In this document: in pieces, positions 27,680 to 37,552 of the stretch
How the letters are laid out: the number at the start of each line of letters is the position of its first letter
Position numbering within the stretch: the stretch's first letter is position 1
From: DUZB01 sp963747555
GTDB taxonomy: Bacteria > Desulfobacterota > DSM-4660 > Desulfatiglandales > Desulfatiglandaceae
DNA: 64,000 nucleotides
Assembly (NCBI GenBank): GCA_963747555.1
Contig: CAVVFZ010000028.1
Location: 1 to 64,000 of the forward strand
Direction: 5' to 3'
Made by a program: the position numbers and the translations under genes
Notes under the pieces: model-generated
Told to the model about the DNA's origin: nothing
Database searches by the model: none
What the model saw: only the letters and a program-made list of their open reading frames with translations

Positions 27680-29887
27680 GTGAAGCGCAAGACCAACGGC
27701 AGATCGGAACAAAAAGCAAAGGATTTGAAAAAACCTCATCCCATCAGAAGAGAAATACCCGGAATTGTCCTCTTATTGGCGGCGGTTGTTTTTGCGGTAA
27801 GCCTGTTATCCTTTCACGCCACCGACAGGTTGCTCTGGAACACCACGGGTCCTCTTGGCAAGGCGCACAATCTTTTCGGCGCAATCGGAGCGCACCTTGC
27901 CGGATTCTGTTTTGATTCCCTGGGCTTCGCGGCCTTCTGGATCCCCATGATCTTTTTAGCGCTCTCTTTTCTCTCCTTCCAGGGACGGTCCGTCTCATCT
28001 CCTATAAAGAGTCTTATTGCCGCCGTTTTCATGGTGGTTTCCTTCTCCGCCATCATGGACCTGCATTTTTCCAAGGAACTCTTTTTCAAGGGGAGGGGAA
28101 TGGAGGCAGGCGGACTTATCGGCCTTCATATGGCGGCCGCGGCCAGAAACGCCCTGAACAAATTCGGGGCCGACATCATGCTCCTGGCGATTTTCATCAT
28201 TTCTTTAATGATCCTGACCAGACTCTCCCTCGGATGGCTCTTTTCAAAGCTGGGAATCTGGATACTGGGGTTTTTGAAGGGGCTCATGACCCTCGTGATG
28301 AAAAGGACGGAACGAAGAAAAAGGGCGAAGAAGACCATGGTCGCCCGTAAAATAATCAAATCGAGGCCCAAAGTAACCATTGTAGATCCCGTAATCGAAG
28401 AAGAACAAATTCCCCGGCAGGAAAAATTTTCCTTCATGAATGCGTCAGGGGATCTCAAACTGCCCCCGCTCGACCTTCTCTCTGATCCCCCGGAGAGAAA
28501 AAATACCAAGATCCACAGAGAAAGCCTGGAAATGAATGCGCGAAGGCTTGAAAAAAAGCTTTCCGATTTCGGAGTGGAGGGGGAAGTCGTCGAGATCCTT
28601 CCGGGGCCGGTCATCACCATGTACGAATATGCCCCGGCGCCGGGAGTCAAGATCAGCAAAGTGGCCGGGCTGTCCGACGATCTGGCCCTGACATTAAGGG
28701 CATCCAACATAAGGATCGTGGCCCCCCTCCCGGGAAAGGCCGCCATAGGCATTGAAATACCCAATAACATAAGGGAAATTGTCGTCTTGAAAGAGATACT
28801 TTCAAGCAGCGCCTATCAGGACTCCAAATTCAAGCTTCCCATAGCCCTTGGCAAAGATATTACAGGGGCGCCGGTGGTTGCCGATCTCACCAAGATGCCC
28901 CATCTCCTTGTGGCCGGGGCCACGGGAACAGGAAAAAGCGTCAGCATCAATACCATGATCGAGAGTTTGCTTTTCAAGTTGACCCCGGACATGGCCCGAA
29001 TGCTGATGATTGATCCAAAGAGGATAGAACTTTCCGTATATAAAGACATCCCGCACCTGCTTCATCCCGTGGTGACCGAACCCAAGGATGCCACAAAAGC
29101 CCTCAAGTGGGCGGTCGATGAAATGGAAAGACGCTATATGCTTCTTTCCGACAGAGGTGTCCGGAATATCGAAACTTACAACCGGAAAATCGTCAATCAA
29201 CCGGTAAAGCAAGGAGACACGGACGATAGAGGGATCGACAAAACCCTTCCCTACATCATCATCATCATCGACGAGCTTGCGGATCTGATGATGGTCGCAT
29301 CAAAGGATGTTGAGGAATCGATTACCAGGCTGGCGCAGATGGCCAGGGCGGCGGGCATCCACCTGATCATCGCAACGCAACGGCCGTCGGTCAATGTCCT
29401 CACTGGAATTATCAAGGCGAATTTTCCCACCAGGATCTCTTTTCAGGTCTCTTCAAAGGTGGACTCCAGGACCATTATCGATGCCAACGGCGCCGAGAAT
29501 CTTCTGGGAGATGGGGACATGCTGTTCATGCCTCCGGGCGTCGGCCGCCTGGCAAGGATTCACGGCGCGTATGTATCGGAAGAGGAAGTAAAACGGACCG
29601 CTGACTTCCTGAGAAATCAAAAGGCCCCGGAATATGACAGCTCGATCCTCTCCCAGATTGCCGAAGATGAAAAGGAAGACGAAGAAGAGATAGAATTTGA
29701 TGAAAAATATGATGAAGCCGTAGATCTTGTCTCGAAAACAGGACAGGCATCCATCTCCATGATTCAGCGTAAACTGAGGGTGGGCTACAATCGGTCGGCC
29801 CGCATGATTGAGGTGATGGAAAAACAAGGAATTGTAGGACCATCCGACGGTGTCAGGCCGCGGGAGGTATTTGGAAGGAGGGAATGA
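27680..29887 (+). CDS. ftsK: DNA translocase FtsK/SpoIIIE
   Basis: 735 residues, GTG start. Four N-terminal TM helices (within about 25-185) anchor it at the division septum, followed by a short linker. The motor has FTSK α/β domains with Walker A GATGTGKS (about residue 412) and Walker B IIIIIDELADLMM, plus ATQRPSVNVLTGIIKANFPT. The C-terminal winged helix (γ domain, QASISMIQRKLRVGYNRSAR) reads KOPS-type polar DNA signals. It pumps chromosomal DNA and aids dimer resolution. Its stop overlaps the lolA start by four bases. Confidence 0.96.
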   Translation: MKRKTNGRSEQKAKDLKKPHPIRREIPGIVLLLAAVVFAVSLLSFHATDRLLWNTTGPLGKAHNLFGAIGAHLAGFCFDSLGFAAFWIPMIFLALSFLSFQGRSVSSPIKSLIAAVFMVVSFSAIMDLHFSKELFFKGRGMEAGGLIGLHMAAAARNALNKFGADIMLLAIFIISLMILTRLSLGWLFSKLGIWILGFLKGLMTLVMKRTERRKRAKKTMVARKIIKSRPKVTIVDPVIEEEQIPRQEKFSFMNASGDLKLPPLDLLSDPPERKNTKIHRESLEMNARRLEKKLSDFGVEGEVVEILPGPVITMYEYAPAPGVKISKVAGLSDDLALTLRASNIRIVAPLPGKAAIGIEIPNNIREIVVLKEILSSSAYQDSKFKLPIALGKDITGAPVVADLTKMPHLLVAGATGTGKSVSINTMIESLLFKLTPDMARMLMIDPKRIELSVYKDIPHLLHPVVTEPKDATKALKWAVDEMERRYMLLSDRGVRNIETYNRKIVNQPVKQGDTDDRGIDKTLPYIIIIIDELADLMMVASKDVEESITRLAQMARAAGIHLIIATQRPSVNVLTGIIKANFPTRISFQVSSKVDSRTIIDANGAENLLGDGDMLFMPPGVGRLARIHGAYVSEEEVKRTADFLRNQKAPEYDSSILSQIAEDEKEDEEEIEFDEKYDEAVDLVSKTGQASISMIQRKLRVGYNRSARMIEVMEKQGIVGPSDGVRPREVFGRRE

Positions 29888-30555
29888 AAGAGATGTTTCG
29901 AAAAATAATTTTCTGCAGTTTGTGGTTCTTTATCATCCAGGGAACAGCCGTGGCGGCAGTTGATCTGCCTCAGCTTCTCGACGGCCTCAAAAAGACCTAC
30001 GGTCATCTTGACGCCATTTCGGTGCCTTACACTCGGGAAGTCATCACGCGTTCCATGACCATGCTGGGAGAAAAAGCAAAAGGAGACCTGGCCAATGGAA
30101 CCATCTATTTCAGAGCACCCGATCTTCTGAGGCTGGAGCAGGAAAAGCCAACCATTGAAACCATCATAGCAAACAGTGCAACCATGTGGTGGTATATCCC
30201 TGCCAAGAAGACGGCCTATGAGTATAAAACCGAGGAATTCGGCAAAGAACTCAGGCTTATGACCAATATACTCCACGGACTTGCCCAGGTGGAAGACAAT
30301 TTCAAGGTCACGCTGCAAGGGAAAAACGACCTGGGTGAATTTGCATTAGAGTTGATTCCAACCCCACCCTGGGAAGACATTCAGAAGATCGAAGTAACGG
30401 CCACGGAAGATTACCGTATTCGAACCGTCAAGATATACAACCTCCTTGGCAGTGTAACCATTTTCACGCTTGGGGCATTTACCGAAATTCACACGTTAGA
30501 CAAGCGTTTTTTTACCTTCACCGCCCCAAAGGGCGTGAAGGTTATTGTGCAATAA
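29884..30555 (+). CDS. lolA: Outer-membrane lipoprotein carrier protein LolA
   Basis: 223 residues with a signal peptide (about 1-22, FCSLWFFIIQGTAVAAV) and the LolA β-barrel half fold: YGHLDAISVPYTREV, GTIYFRAPDLLRLEQ, WWYIPAKKTAYEYK and FTAPKGVKVI at the end. It shuttles lipoproteins from LolCDE across the periplasm, evidence of a Gram-negative envelope. The ATGA overlap with ftsK indicates translational coupling, an arrangement common in this phylum. Confidence 0.92.
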   Translation: MKEMFRKIIFCSLWFFIIQGTAVAAVDLPQLLDGLKKTYGHLDAISVPYTREVITRSMTMLGEKAKGDLANGTIYFRAPDLLRLEQEKPTIETIIANSATMWWYIPAKKTAYEYKTEEFGKELRLMTNILHGLAQVEDNFKVTLQGKNDLGEFALELIPTPPWEDIQKIEVTATEDYRIRTVKIYNLLGSVTIFTLGAFTEIHTLDKRFFTFTAPKGVKVIVQ

Positions 30556-30565
30556 ACTCTTTGCC

Positions 30566-31729
30566 TTAATGATACACCACCTTTGCAAGGAGACTTCCCG
30601 CCCTCTTGAGACTGTGGAGGCTATCCGCAGCGAGGAAATGGTCGATATAGGGCATGGCCACGTTCATTCCTCTGCAGATGGGCTCGTAATCCGGGTCCCC
30701 CGCAAGAGGGTTCAGCCATATCACGGAATGCGCCTTGCTATGCAGAAGGGCCATTTCCCGCCTGAGGAGGTCCTTGCCTCCCAGATCCCAGCCATCACTC
30801 AGGATAACTACCACCGACCGCTGGTTTAAAAGTCTCAGACCCGCTCCCTGATTGAACTGATGGAGAGAATAGCCAATCCTCGTTCCCCCAGACCATTCGG
30901 GGACCTCCTTTGCCACCCTTTCCAGGGCCTCATCAACACTTAGATGTCTGATCAGGAACGTAATGGAGGTCAGGGAAGTAGAGAAAACAAAGACCTCCGC
31001 CTTCGACCCTATTCCCCGAAGTCCCAGGAGAAATGGCATCACAAACCGTGCGTACCGGTCCATGGACCCGCTTACGTCAGCCAAAATAATGAGCCGCTTA
31101 AGGCGTTTCTTTTTTTCCTTGAAAAGGAGTTTCAGAGGTGTTCCTTCCGTCTTCAGACTCTTCCTGATCGTTCGGGGAAAATCCAGACTCCCCTTTTTAC
31201 GGCTTCTCCTGGCTCTTCTCACCAGGTTCAGCCTGAAAGGCTCCATCATGTTCTTAAGCAGGAGCTGTGCGACTTGTATGTCCGCTTTCTCAAACTTTCC
31301 CAGGTCGCTCTTTTCAACCTTGCACAGGGCACTGTATGCCACGCCCTCCAGCCATTCCTTTTCGCCTTCGTCCTTCTTACTTTCGGTCTTCTCCCCTTTC
31401 TTATCGCCGGGAATCTCCCGGGGCTTCACATCTTCACCTTCCGATTCCTCCGTGCCCGGCCGCAGTGGATCTGTTTTGATATCTTCCTGCTCCATCCTTT
31501 GCCAGAATTCATCAAAAAGGGGCCGGAACTGCTCCCATTCCAAGTCACTGGAAGAGAGGGTCGCGCGCAGCGCGAAGAAAAAGTCCTCCCTGTTTTCAAT
31601 GGATACGGCCTGCAAACTCCTGATGGCGTCCTGGACTCCGGTCTGAAAAACCTTGAATCCTCGACTTTTCAAGAATTCCGCAAAGCGAATGACCTCTCGG
31701 GACACTCCTGAATTCTTTCTTTTCTTCAT
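30566..31729 (-). CDS. CoxE-like von Willebrand factor A protein
   Basis: 387 residues. The C-terminal VWA domain has the MIDAS motif LADVSGSMDRYARFV and later SGGTRIGYSLHQF and VVILSDGWDLGGKD; the middle is a charged linker rich in E and K. CoxE/YehP-like proteins usually work with a MoxR-type AAA ATPase as a metal-insertion or assembly chaperone pair. No MoxR gene is adjacent here. It starts 33 bases after the polyprenyl synthase stop and is convergent with lolA. Confidence 0.88.
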   Translation of the reverse strand: MKKRKNSGVSREVIRFAEFLKSRGFKVFQTGVQDAIRSLQAVSIENREDFFFALRATLSSSDLEWEQFRPLFDEFWQRMEQEDIKTDPLRPGTEESEGEDVKPREIPGDKKGEKTESKKDEGEKEWLEGVAYSALCKVEKSDLGKFEKADIQVAQLLLKNMMEPFRLNLVRRARRSRKKGSLDFPRTIRKSLKTEGTPLKLLFKEKKKRLKRLIILADVSGSMDRYARFVMPFLLGLRGIGSKAEVFVFSTSLTSITFLIRHLSVDEALERVAKEVPEWSGGTRIGYSLHQFNQGAGLRLLNQRSVVVILSDGWDLGGKDLLRREMALLHSKAHSVIWLNPLAGDPDYEPICRGMNVAMPYIDHFLAADSLHSLKRAGSLLAKVVYH

Positions 31730-31762
31730 GAAAATACCTGTCAGTGAAGCATAACCACGGGA

Positions 31763-32767
31763 TTAGAAATTTCTCTTTGTAATGTAACCGTTCAACTGGA
31801 GGAGTTGTGTTTTGGCGGGAGAATCGGGAAACAGGTGAAAACATTCCGATGCCTTATCTACGAACCCTTGAGCTTCTTTCCTGACACGGCCGATAGCTCC
31901 GCTCGTCCTCACGGCGCGGATCAACCCTTCACGGGCTTCCTCGTTGGCCTGCCTGCTGAGGAAACGTTGCGCTATTCGATCTTTTTCATCGGTTTCAAAT
32001 CCCTCAAGGGTATAGATGAGAGGCAATGTGATTTTTCCTTCCAGGAGGTCTTTGCCAACCGGTTTTCCAAACACCTCTTCCGAAGAAGTATAATCCAAAA
32101 GATCGTCGATGAGCTGGAACGCAATGCCCGCATTGAAGCCGAATTCAGCCAGGGCTTCTCTTTCCCGTAACGAAACGCCGGAAATAATCGCCCCACACTC
32201 ACAGGCGGATGAGATGAGAGCAGCCGTCTTTCCCTGGACAATTTCCATATACTGTTCTCTCGTAAGCCCCCAGTTATCAGTATGTTCCAATTCCAGGATC
32301 TGGCCTTCGGTCATCCTGGCGGTGCTGCCTGTCAGGATTTTCAAAAATTCTACACTGTTGGCGCCTGAAGCCAGGGAAAGGGCTTTTGAAAACAGAAAAT
32401 CCCCCCCTAAAACAGCAGCCTGGTTACCCCAGATCTGATTGGCCGAAGGCCTGTTCCGCCTGATTTCAGCATTATCCAGGACATCGTCATGGAGAAGAGA
32501 TGCGGCATGGATACATTCAAAAATGGTCGAAAGTGCATAGATGTCCTCCTCGCCATAATTACAGAGCCGGCATGAAAGGACAAAAATAAGAGGCCGCAAT
32601 CTTTTGCCCTGCTTCAAAAGCGCATGTTTTCCAATATCTTGAACAAGGGGTACACGGGAAACAAATAGTTCCTGCAACCTCTCTTCAATGTTCAAAAACA
32701 GATCAGAGAAAATGTCCAGATTGAGCGTGCTGTCGTGATTCATCCTCGATTTTGTTCGTCCTTTCAC
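31763..32767 (-). CDS. ispB: Trans-polyprenyl diphosphate synthase
   Basis: 334-residue (or 326 from an internal ATG at 32743) prenyl transferase making the isoprenoid tail of quinones by adding IPP units to FPP. The first aspartate motif is ASLLHDDVLDNAEIRRN, the second FQLIDDLLDYTSSEE, with GKRLRPLIFVLSCR and VGKDLLEGKITLPLIY, all typical of long-chain synthases. The GTG start at 32767 and the later ATG are both possible. The product chain length is not readable, so the symbol is by similarity. Confidence 0.9.
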   Translation of the reverse strand: MKGRTKSRMNHDSTLNLDIFSDLFLNIEERLQELFVSRVPLVQDIGKHALLKQGKRLRPLIFVLSCRLCNYGEEDIYALSTIFECIHAASLLHDDVLDNAEIRRNRPSANQIWGNQAAVLGGDFLFSKALSLASGANSVEFLKILTGSTARMTEGQILELEHTDNWGLTREQYMEIVQGKTAALISSACECGAIISGVSLREREALAEFGFNAGIAFQLIDDLLDYTSSEEVFGKPVGKDLLEGKITLPLIYTLEGFETDEKDRIAQRFLSRQANEEAREGLIRAVRTSGAIGRVRKEAQGFVDKASECFHLFPDSPAKTQLLQLNGYITKRNF

Positions 32768-32887
32768 ACGGGCATTACGTTTTCCGTAAACAGATGATAG
32801 TAGTCCACCTCTCCACGGATTACAACCCTATTTCCGATCTCCCGGCAATTCTCATTTTGGTTTTTTGCCTAAAACCGGCCATGGGAG

Positions 32888-35740
32888 TTACTGCCGATCT
32901 CCCTGGTTCCCCAGTTTTTTGAGGACCTTCTCCATTTTGTCCAGTTCTTCGCCGTATCCGGACCAGTTTCCCTGACGGAGATAAGTTTTCGCGTTATTGT
33001 AGTGTTCCAGGGCCTGCGAACCAAGAGAAGAGCTTTGGAGGACCTCTTTTGCGGCCGGAACCGTCCCTTCTCTCGCGGGACTCTCCCCACCTAATACGCT
33101 CATCAAGGCCTTGTCCAGGGTCTCCTCCATGGCGACCCGGTTGCCGAACGCCGCAATCACCCTTTTCAATTCCGGTAGAGAGGAAACCCTGGTTTTTTCT
33201 CGCCAAGGAGAAATCGGGACGTCCTTCTCCCGGGATTTTCCGCGACCCTCTGATGATCTATCATCTGCCCTGGCCCCCGATCTTTCCTCCTGTTTGGCCT
33301 CCAGATAAATGGGCTCCACATAGATAAAAGAATCACAGACAGGGATAGCCAGCAGGTTTCCCCGAATAACGCTGGACCCTTTCTGATCCCAGAGACTCAG
33401 TTCTCTGGAAATTTCCGTCTGTTGGTCCACCCTTGCCTCAATCTGCATGGGACCGTAAATCAGTTTTTCCTTAGGCAGTTTATAGACGATCAGGTTTCCG
33501 TAATAGGGCAGATCGCTTCTTGCCGCCAGCCATCCGATCATGTTGTCTTTTTTGGATGGCGTAAACGGAAGCATGATCAAAAACTCATCTTTCTCTCCTT
33601 CCGGCAGTTTTATGATGATATAGTAAGACTCCATTTTCTGCCGATGATCTCCATACATTTCGTCAGGGAGCTGCCATAGGTCTTCCTGGTTGTAAAAAAC
33701 CTGTGGATCCTCCATATGATATTTAGTATATGCCGCAGCCTGAATATCGAAGAGGTCCTTGGGATACCGAACATGTTTTTTCAAATCTTCGGGCATCTTC
33801 TCAAACGGCTCCATAAGGTCCGGGAAGATTGCCTTGTAAGCCACCGCAATGGGATCGCTCTCGTCCATCAGATAAAACCGGACACGACCGTCATAGGCAT
33901 CCACAACCACTTTAATTGAATTTCGAATATAGTTGATCAACTCCCCCTTCGAAGGTCCATAGGATCGGGTGGAGTATGGATACATATCGGAAGTGGTGTA
34001 CGCGTCGAGAAACCAGTAAAGTCTCCCTCCTGAAAGCACCAGATAGGGGTCGGTATCATAGGACAGAAATGGCGCAATGGTCTTGACTCTCCGGCGAATA
34101 TTGCGCTTGTACATAATCCTGCTTTCCGGCCCCAGGTAGTTGGTAAACAGGATCTGAGGATCCTTGAATTCGATGGCGTACAGGAATCTTCGCAGAAAGG
34201 AATGAATGGGAACCCCTCCCCTTCCCTGGTAATTGGCATAAACGTTCTTGTCGCCCTTGGGGTAATCAAACTCCTTGGTTCTGGTATTTACCAGAACGTA
34301 TTGATCGGTCTTTTCTCCGTAATAGATCTCCGGCCGGTCGATTTTCAGATCAACTTCGGAAACGGGTGGGAGGTCCTTGATGAACAGCCGGGGGAGTCCC
34401 TCACTGGTGACCTCATTGACCGGGCTCGCCGCAAGACCATATCCATGGGTATATGTGAGATGTCGGTTTACCCAGGTATTGGCTTGCGGAGGAAGTTGGT
34501 TCACCACCATTTCTCTCGCGGCCAGCATGATCTGTCTATATCTGCCTTCGATCGTGTAACGCCCCACATCCACATTGTTGAAATCGTAGTAAAGACGGAT
34601 TGACTGAATCTGCCGGTAGGTCCGTAGAAGCGGTCGTTCATCCCATATCCGGATGTTCTGGATCGTTGCATCCTGTTTCTTCACCTCTTTCAGACTCAAT
34701 GTGTCATTGACCTGGAAATCCACCACTTTTATTTTATTGAGGTTATAGGCCTTTCTGGTGTACTCGATGTTATGGCCGATATATTGAAATTCTTTAGTCA
34801 ATTCATTGGGTTTTACCACGAATTTCTGGACAGCCAGAGGGAGCAGCATGCTGAAAAGAAGAATGCTTCCAACCCAGATGCCGCCACCTATCAAAAGCCA
34901 TCGGTTCCCCGGCCTGAATGCATTCATAAAGAGGAGGACGGCAAAGGCGGAAGAGACAAGGATCAAAAAACGAAAGGCCCAGATCTTCACGTGAATATCG
35001 GTATAACTGGCCCCGAAAGCAGGACCCTGTGCCGAATAGAGGAGCCCATATATCTTCAGATAATATCCCCAGGCAAAAAGCGCTACGACGATCCCGCCCA
35101 AAAGCAGCAGGTGCTTTCGCACTCCAGGGGCCAAGACTACTTTGGGCAGTCCAGGCTGTTTGCCTTCCTCCGGGACGATTTCACCCACGATCTGAAGCGA
35201 ACCGTTTTTCAAATACCAGACGATGGTAAGACCCGCGGCAAAAACAAACAGGAGCAGCAGCCCGCTGCGAATAAAGACATAAAATGGAAGCGAAAAGATA
35301 TAGAATCCGATATCTCTGCCGAAAACCGGATCGGAGGTTCCAAAAGGCTGTCCGTAAAGATAACGAAGGATCACATCCCATCGCTCCGATCCTTTGCTCG
35401 CTATGACAAAGCCCGCAATCAGGATGAAGACCACGAAGAGGATATTGATCGTGTTTGCGGAAAGGCCCGTCGGAAGGGCAACCCCATCTTTTCCCCGTAA
35501 TGGGTTGACGGTCCCGGAGGCCGGACTCAGCCTCTTTGCGATGATCAGATTTATGGTGATAATCAGGATTAAAAACAGCCATACCGCCAAACCAAAGCCG
35601 AATTTGGCACGAATCATCGTAGAAAAAACCGAGGAAAATCCCAGGCTCTGGAACCACAGCCAGTCCGGGTAAATAGAGAAGATTGCATAAAGCAGAAGAG
35701 CGAACAGGAGTAGGCCCCCGGCCAGCCATTTTATTTTCAT
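32888..35740 (-). CDS. UPF0182-family membrane protein
   Basis: 950 residues, matching the 900-1000 usual for UPF0182 (COG1615). About seven N-terminal TM helices (up to residue 310) are followed by a large extracytoplasmic region containing the conserved NVYANYQGRGGVPIHSFLRR and LYWFLDAYTTSDMYPYSTRS segments, ending in a helical tail with a charged low-conservation linker near 800. Function unknown. The upstream side carries repeat E. Confidence 0.92.
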   Translation of the reverse strand: MKIKWLAGGLLLFALLLYAIFSIYPDWLWFQSLGFSSVFSTMIRAKFGFGLAVWLFLILIITINLIIAKRLSPASGTVNPLRGKDGVALPTGLSANTINILFVVFILIAGFVIASKGSERWDVILRYLYGQPFGTSDPVFGRDIGFYIFSLPFYVFIRSGLLLLFVFAAGLTIVWYLKNGSLQIVGEIVPEEGKQPGLPKVVLAPGVRKHLLLLGGIVVALFAWGYYLKIYGLLYSAQGPAFGASYTDIHVKIWAFRFLILVSSAFAVLLFMNAFRPGNRWLLIGGGIWVGSILLFSMLLPLAVQKFVVKPNELTKEFQYIGHNIEYTRKAYNLNKIKVVDFQVNDTLSLKEVKKQDATIQNIRIWDERPLLRTYRQIQSIRLYYDFNNVDVGRYTIEGRYRQIMLAAREMVVNQLPPQANTWVNRHLTYTHGYGLAASPVNEVTSEGLPRLFIKDLPPVSEVDLKIDRPEIYYGEKTDQYVLVNTRTKEFDYPKGDKNVYANYQGRGGVPIHSFLRRFLYAIEFKDPQILFTNYLGPESRIMYKRNIRRRVKTIAPFLSYDTDPYLVLSGGRLYWFLDAYTTSDMYPYSTRSYGPSKGELINYIRNSIKVVVDAYDGRVRFYLMDESDPIAVAYKAIFPDLMEPFEKMPEDLKKHVRYPKDLFDIQAAAYTKYHMEDPQVFYNQEDLWQLPDEMYGDHRQKMESYYIIIKLPEGEKDEFLIMLPFTPSKKDNMIGWLAARSDLPYYGNLIVYKLPKEKLIYGPMQIEARVDQQTEISRELSLWDQKGSSVIRGNLLAIPVCDSFIYVEPIYLEAKQEERSGARADDRSSEGRGKSREKDVPISPWREKTRVSSLPELKRVIAAFGNRVAMEETLDKALMSVLGGESPAREGTVPAAKEVLQSSSLGSQALEHYNNAKTYLRQGNWSGYGEELDKMEKVLKKLGNQGDRQ

Positions 35741-35835
35741 GTTTTCCTTTCAGAGGATACAGGTCTGAAATCAGGCTAAAATTTTTATATTTCCGATTTT
35801 CACGGCTGAAATCCTCGATCCATGTCACTCGTCAC

Positions 35836-36093
35836 TTATCCCATTCAAAAACCCTGGCAGGAATGCAGTCACGAGGTCTTTTTTGCTGCCGCCTCTTGGA
35901 TAAACCTTCACCGACCGTCGAGAGGTCCTTCTATGCTGGTGCAAATGGGCCATTATTATCCATCCACTTTTCCGCGCCAGCATAGAAGGACCGGTGCAGC
36001 CATAGGAATCAGATGTGGCGGCAAAAAAGACCTCGTGACGGAATGGCTCTTCCTGATTCGGTATTTCATGGCCAGAGCATTTGAATAAGATGC
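35836..36093. repeat. Composite head-to-head copy E of the TIR repeat
   Basis: About 258 bp. The right half (from about 36016) aligns along its length with copy C; the left half (35836-35893) is a partial copy in the opposite direction, so 35869-35893 and 36016-36037 form long inverted arms around TCACGAGGTCTTTTTTGC. Inside lies a second, perfect 16-bp inverted repeat (35924-35939 GGTCCTTCTATGCTGG with 35977-35992). The element ends five bases before the stop codon of the 4-hydroxybutyryl-CoA dehydratase gene. Confidence 0.82.
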
Positions 36094-36097
36094 CTCC

Positions 36098-37552
36098 TCA
36101 CTTATCCTTGACCGGAATTCCAATCAGGGCTTTGGCAAGTTTGATCTTTTTTGCGAGATCCCCCTCGCGGAAAATCATCACCCGCTGCGCCTGGGGCGAA
36201 CCCGCCCCGTGCATCGATTCCACCAGGGCCGTACCTCCTGTCATGGCCTCGATCAAACGCGCAATTTTGATGCGATGCTCCGTGGGGATGCCTTCCACCC
36301 CGGAGAAATATTTTCTGACGAGATGGCCGATTTCCTCGCTTTCCAGATCGTACTGACTGGGAAGCGTGGCAATAAATCCGCCCGCCAGATCCAGGGCCAG
36401 CCGTGCCACCTCAAAATGAAATCGTGTCACGTTCTGCTTGCAGACATTGGCCAGCATCGTATCCACCAGGTAGGCGCCCGATGGCGTTGGCTGGCCCTCC
36501 GCGGCGCAGGCGATGGATGAACAGTAAAGGGTTTCGCACAGATGAATCATCTCCGTCACCTTGTCCTTCACATGGGAGGCCCCTGCCGTACCCTGGATCT
36601 GGGCAAGATAACTTACCGCGCCTGTCAGCACATCCATCAGACCGGTCTTACAGGCCCCGTAGTTGGCGCGGTGATGGGCGGCGAACCGGTACACGAGGGG
36701 GCTGGCGAACGCCGTTTCTCCATTCATAAAGACCCTCTCGTTAGGAACGAACACGTCTTCAAAGGCGATGACCGCCTCCCCCCCCACGTTCCCGAAGGAA
36801 GGTTTTCCCACGTCGATCCGCTCTAATTTGTCCCTCCGATCATCACTGGCCTGGCGGCCGAAGATCATGGTGATTCCGGGTGCATTAATAGGTATGGCAC
36901 AGACCACGGCGTAATCCTTTGAGCGCTCATCCATGGCTGTCGTGGGCATCACCAGGATCTCGTGGGAATTTACAGCGCCCGTCATGTGGAGTTTCGCCCC
37001 ACGAATCACGATGCCGTCATCCTTTCTTTCCACCACGTGAACGTACTGATCGGGATCGGCCTGGTCGGCGGGGCCTTTAGCCCGGTCGCCTTTCGGATCG
37101 GTCATGGCGCCCACCACCATGAGGTTTTCATCCTGTATGCGTATCAGCCATTTTTTGAAGCGTTCAAAATAGTCGGTGCCAAATTTTTCGTCGATTTCGT
37201 ACGCCACCGAATAGGTGGCATTGATCCCGTCAAAACCCACACACCGCTGGAAGCAGGTCCCGGTCTTCTGGCCCAATACGCGCAGCATTTTCACCTTTTT
37301 TATCAGATCCTCCACATTCTGGTGAACGTGGGTAAAACGGCTGATGGTCCTTCCGGTCAGGTGGGACGTGGCCAGGGCCAGGTCCTTGTATTCCTCGTCG
37401 CCTGCCAGCGCGTAGGTCATGGCCGCGGCACGCACATGGGGGGCCGTGGCGGGATGGGTGGTCACGTCATCAATCTTTTCGCCTTTGTAGTAGATCCTGG
37501 GATGCAGACTACGCAGGCTCTCCATATATTCAGCGCCATTTACAAGTTTCAT
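36098..37552 (-). CDS. abfD: 4-hydroxybutyryl-CoA dehydratase/vinylacetyl-CoA isomerase
   Basis: 484 residues, acyl-CoA-dehydrogenase-like fold. The [4Fe-4S] ligands of the Clostridium enzyme all appear at matching places: Cys100 and Cys104 in TGTCFQRCVG, His294 and Cys301 in AAHHRANYGACKTG. This separates it from the 4-hydroxyphenylacetate hydroxylases of the same superfamily. It converts 4-hydroxybutyryl-CoA to crotonyl-CoA with FAD and Fe-S, an oxygen-sensitive reaction. Its ATG overlaps the stop of the acyl-CoA synthetase by four bases, so the CoA thioester is probably made by its operon partner. Other superfamily dehydratases remain possible. Confidence 0.9.
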   Translation of the reverse strand: MKLVNGAEYMESLRSLHPRIYYKGEKIDDVTTHPATAPHVRAAAMTYALAGDEEYKDLALATSHLTGRTISRFTHVHQNVEDLIKKVKMLRVLGQKTGTCFQRCVGFDGINATYSVAYEIDEKFGTDYFERFKKWLIRIQDENLMVVGAMTDPKGDRAKGPADQADPDQYVHVVERKDDGIVIRGAKLHMTGAVNSHEILVMPTTAMDERSKDYAVVCAIPINAPGITMIFGRQASDDRRDKLERIDVGKPSFGNVGGEAVIAFEDVFVPNERVFMNGETAFASPLVYRFAAHHRANYGACKTGLMDVLTGAVSYLAQIQGTAGASHVKDKVTEMIHLCETLYCSSIACAAEGQPTPSGAYLVDTMLANVCKQNVTRFHFEVARLALDLAGGFIATLPSQYDLESEEIGHLVRKYFSGVEGIPTEHRIKIARLIEAMTGGTALVESMHGAGSPQAQRVMIFREGDLAKKIKLAKALIGIPVKDK

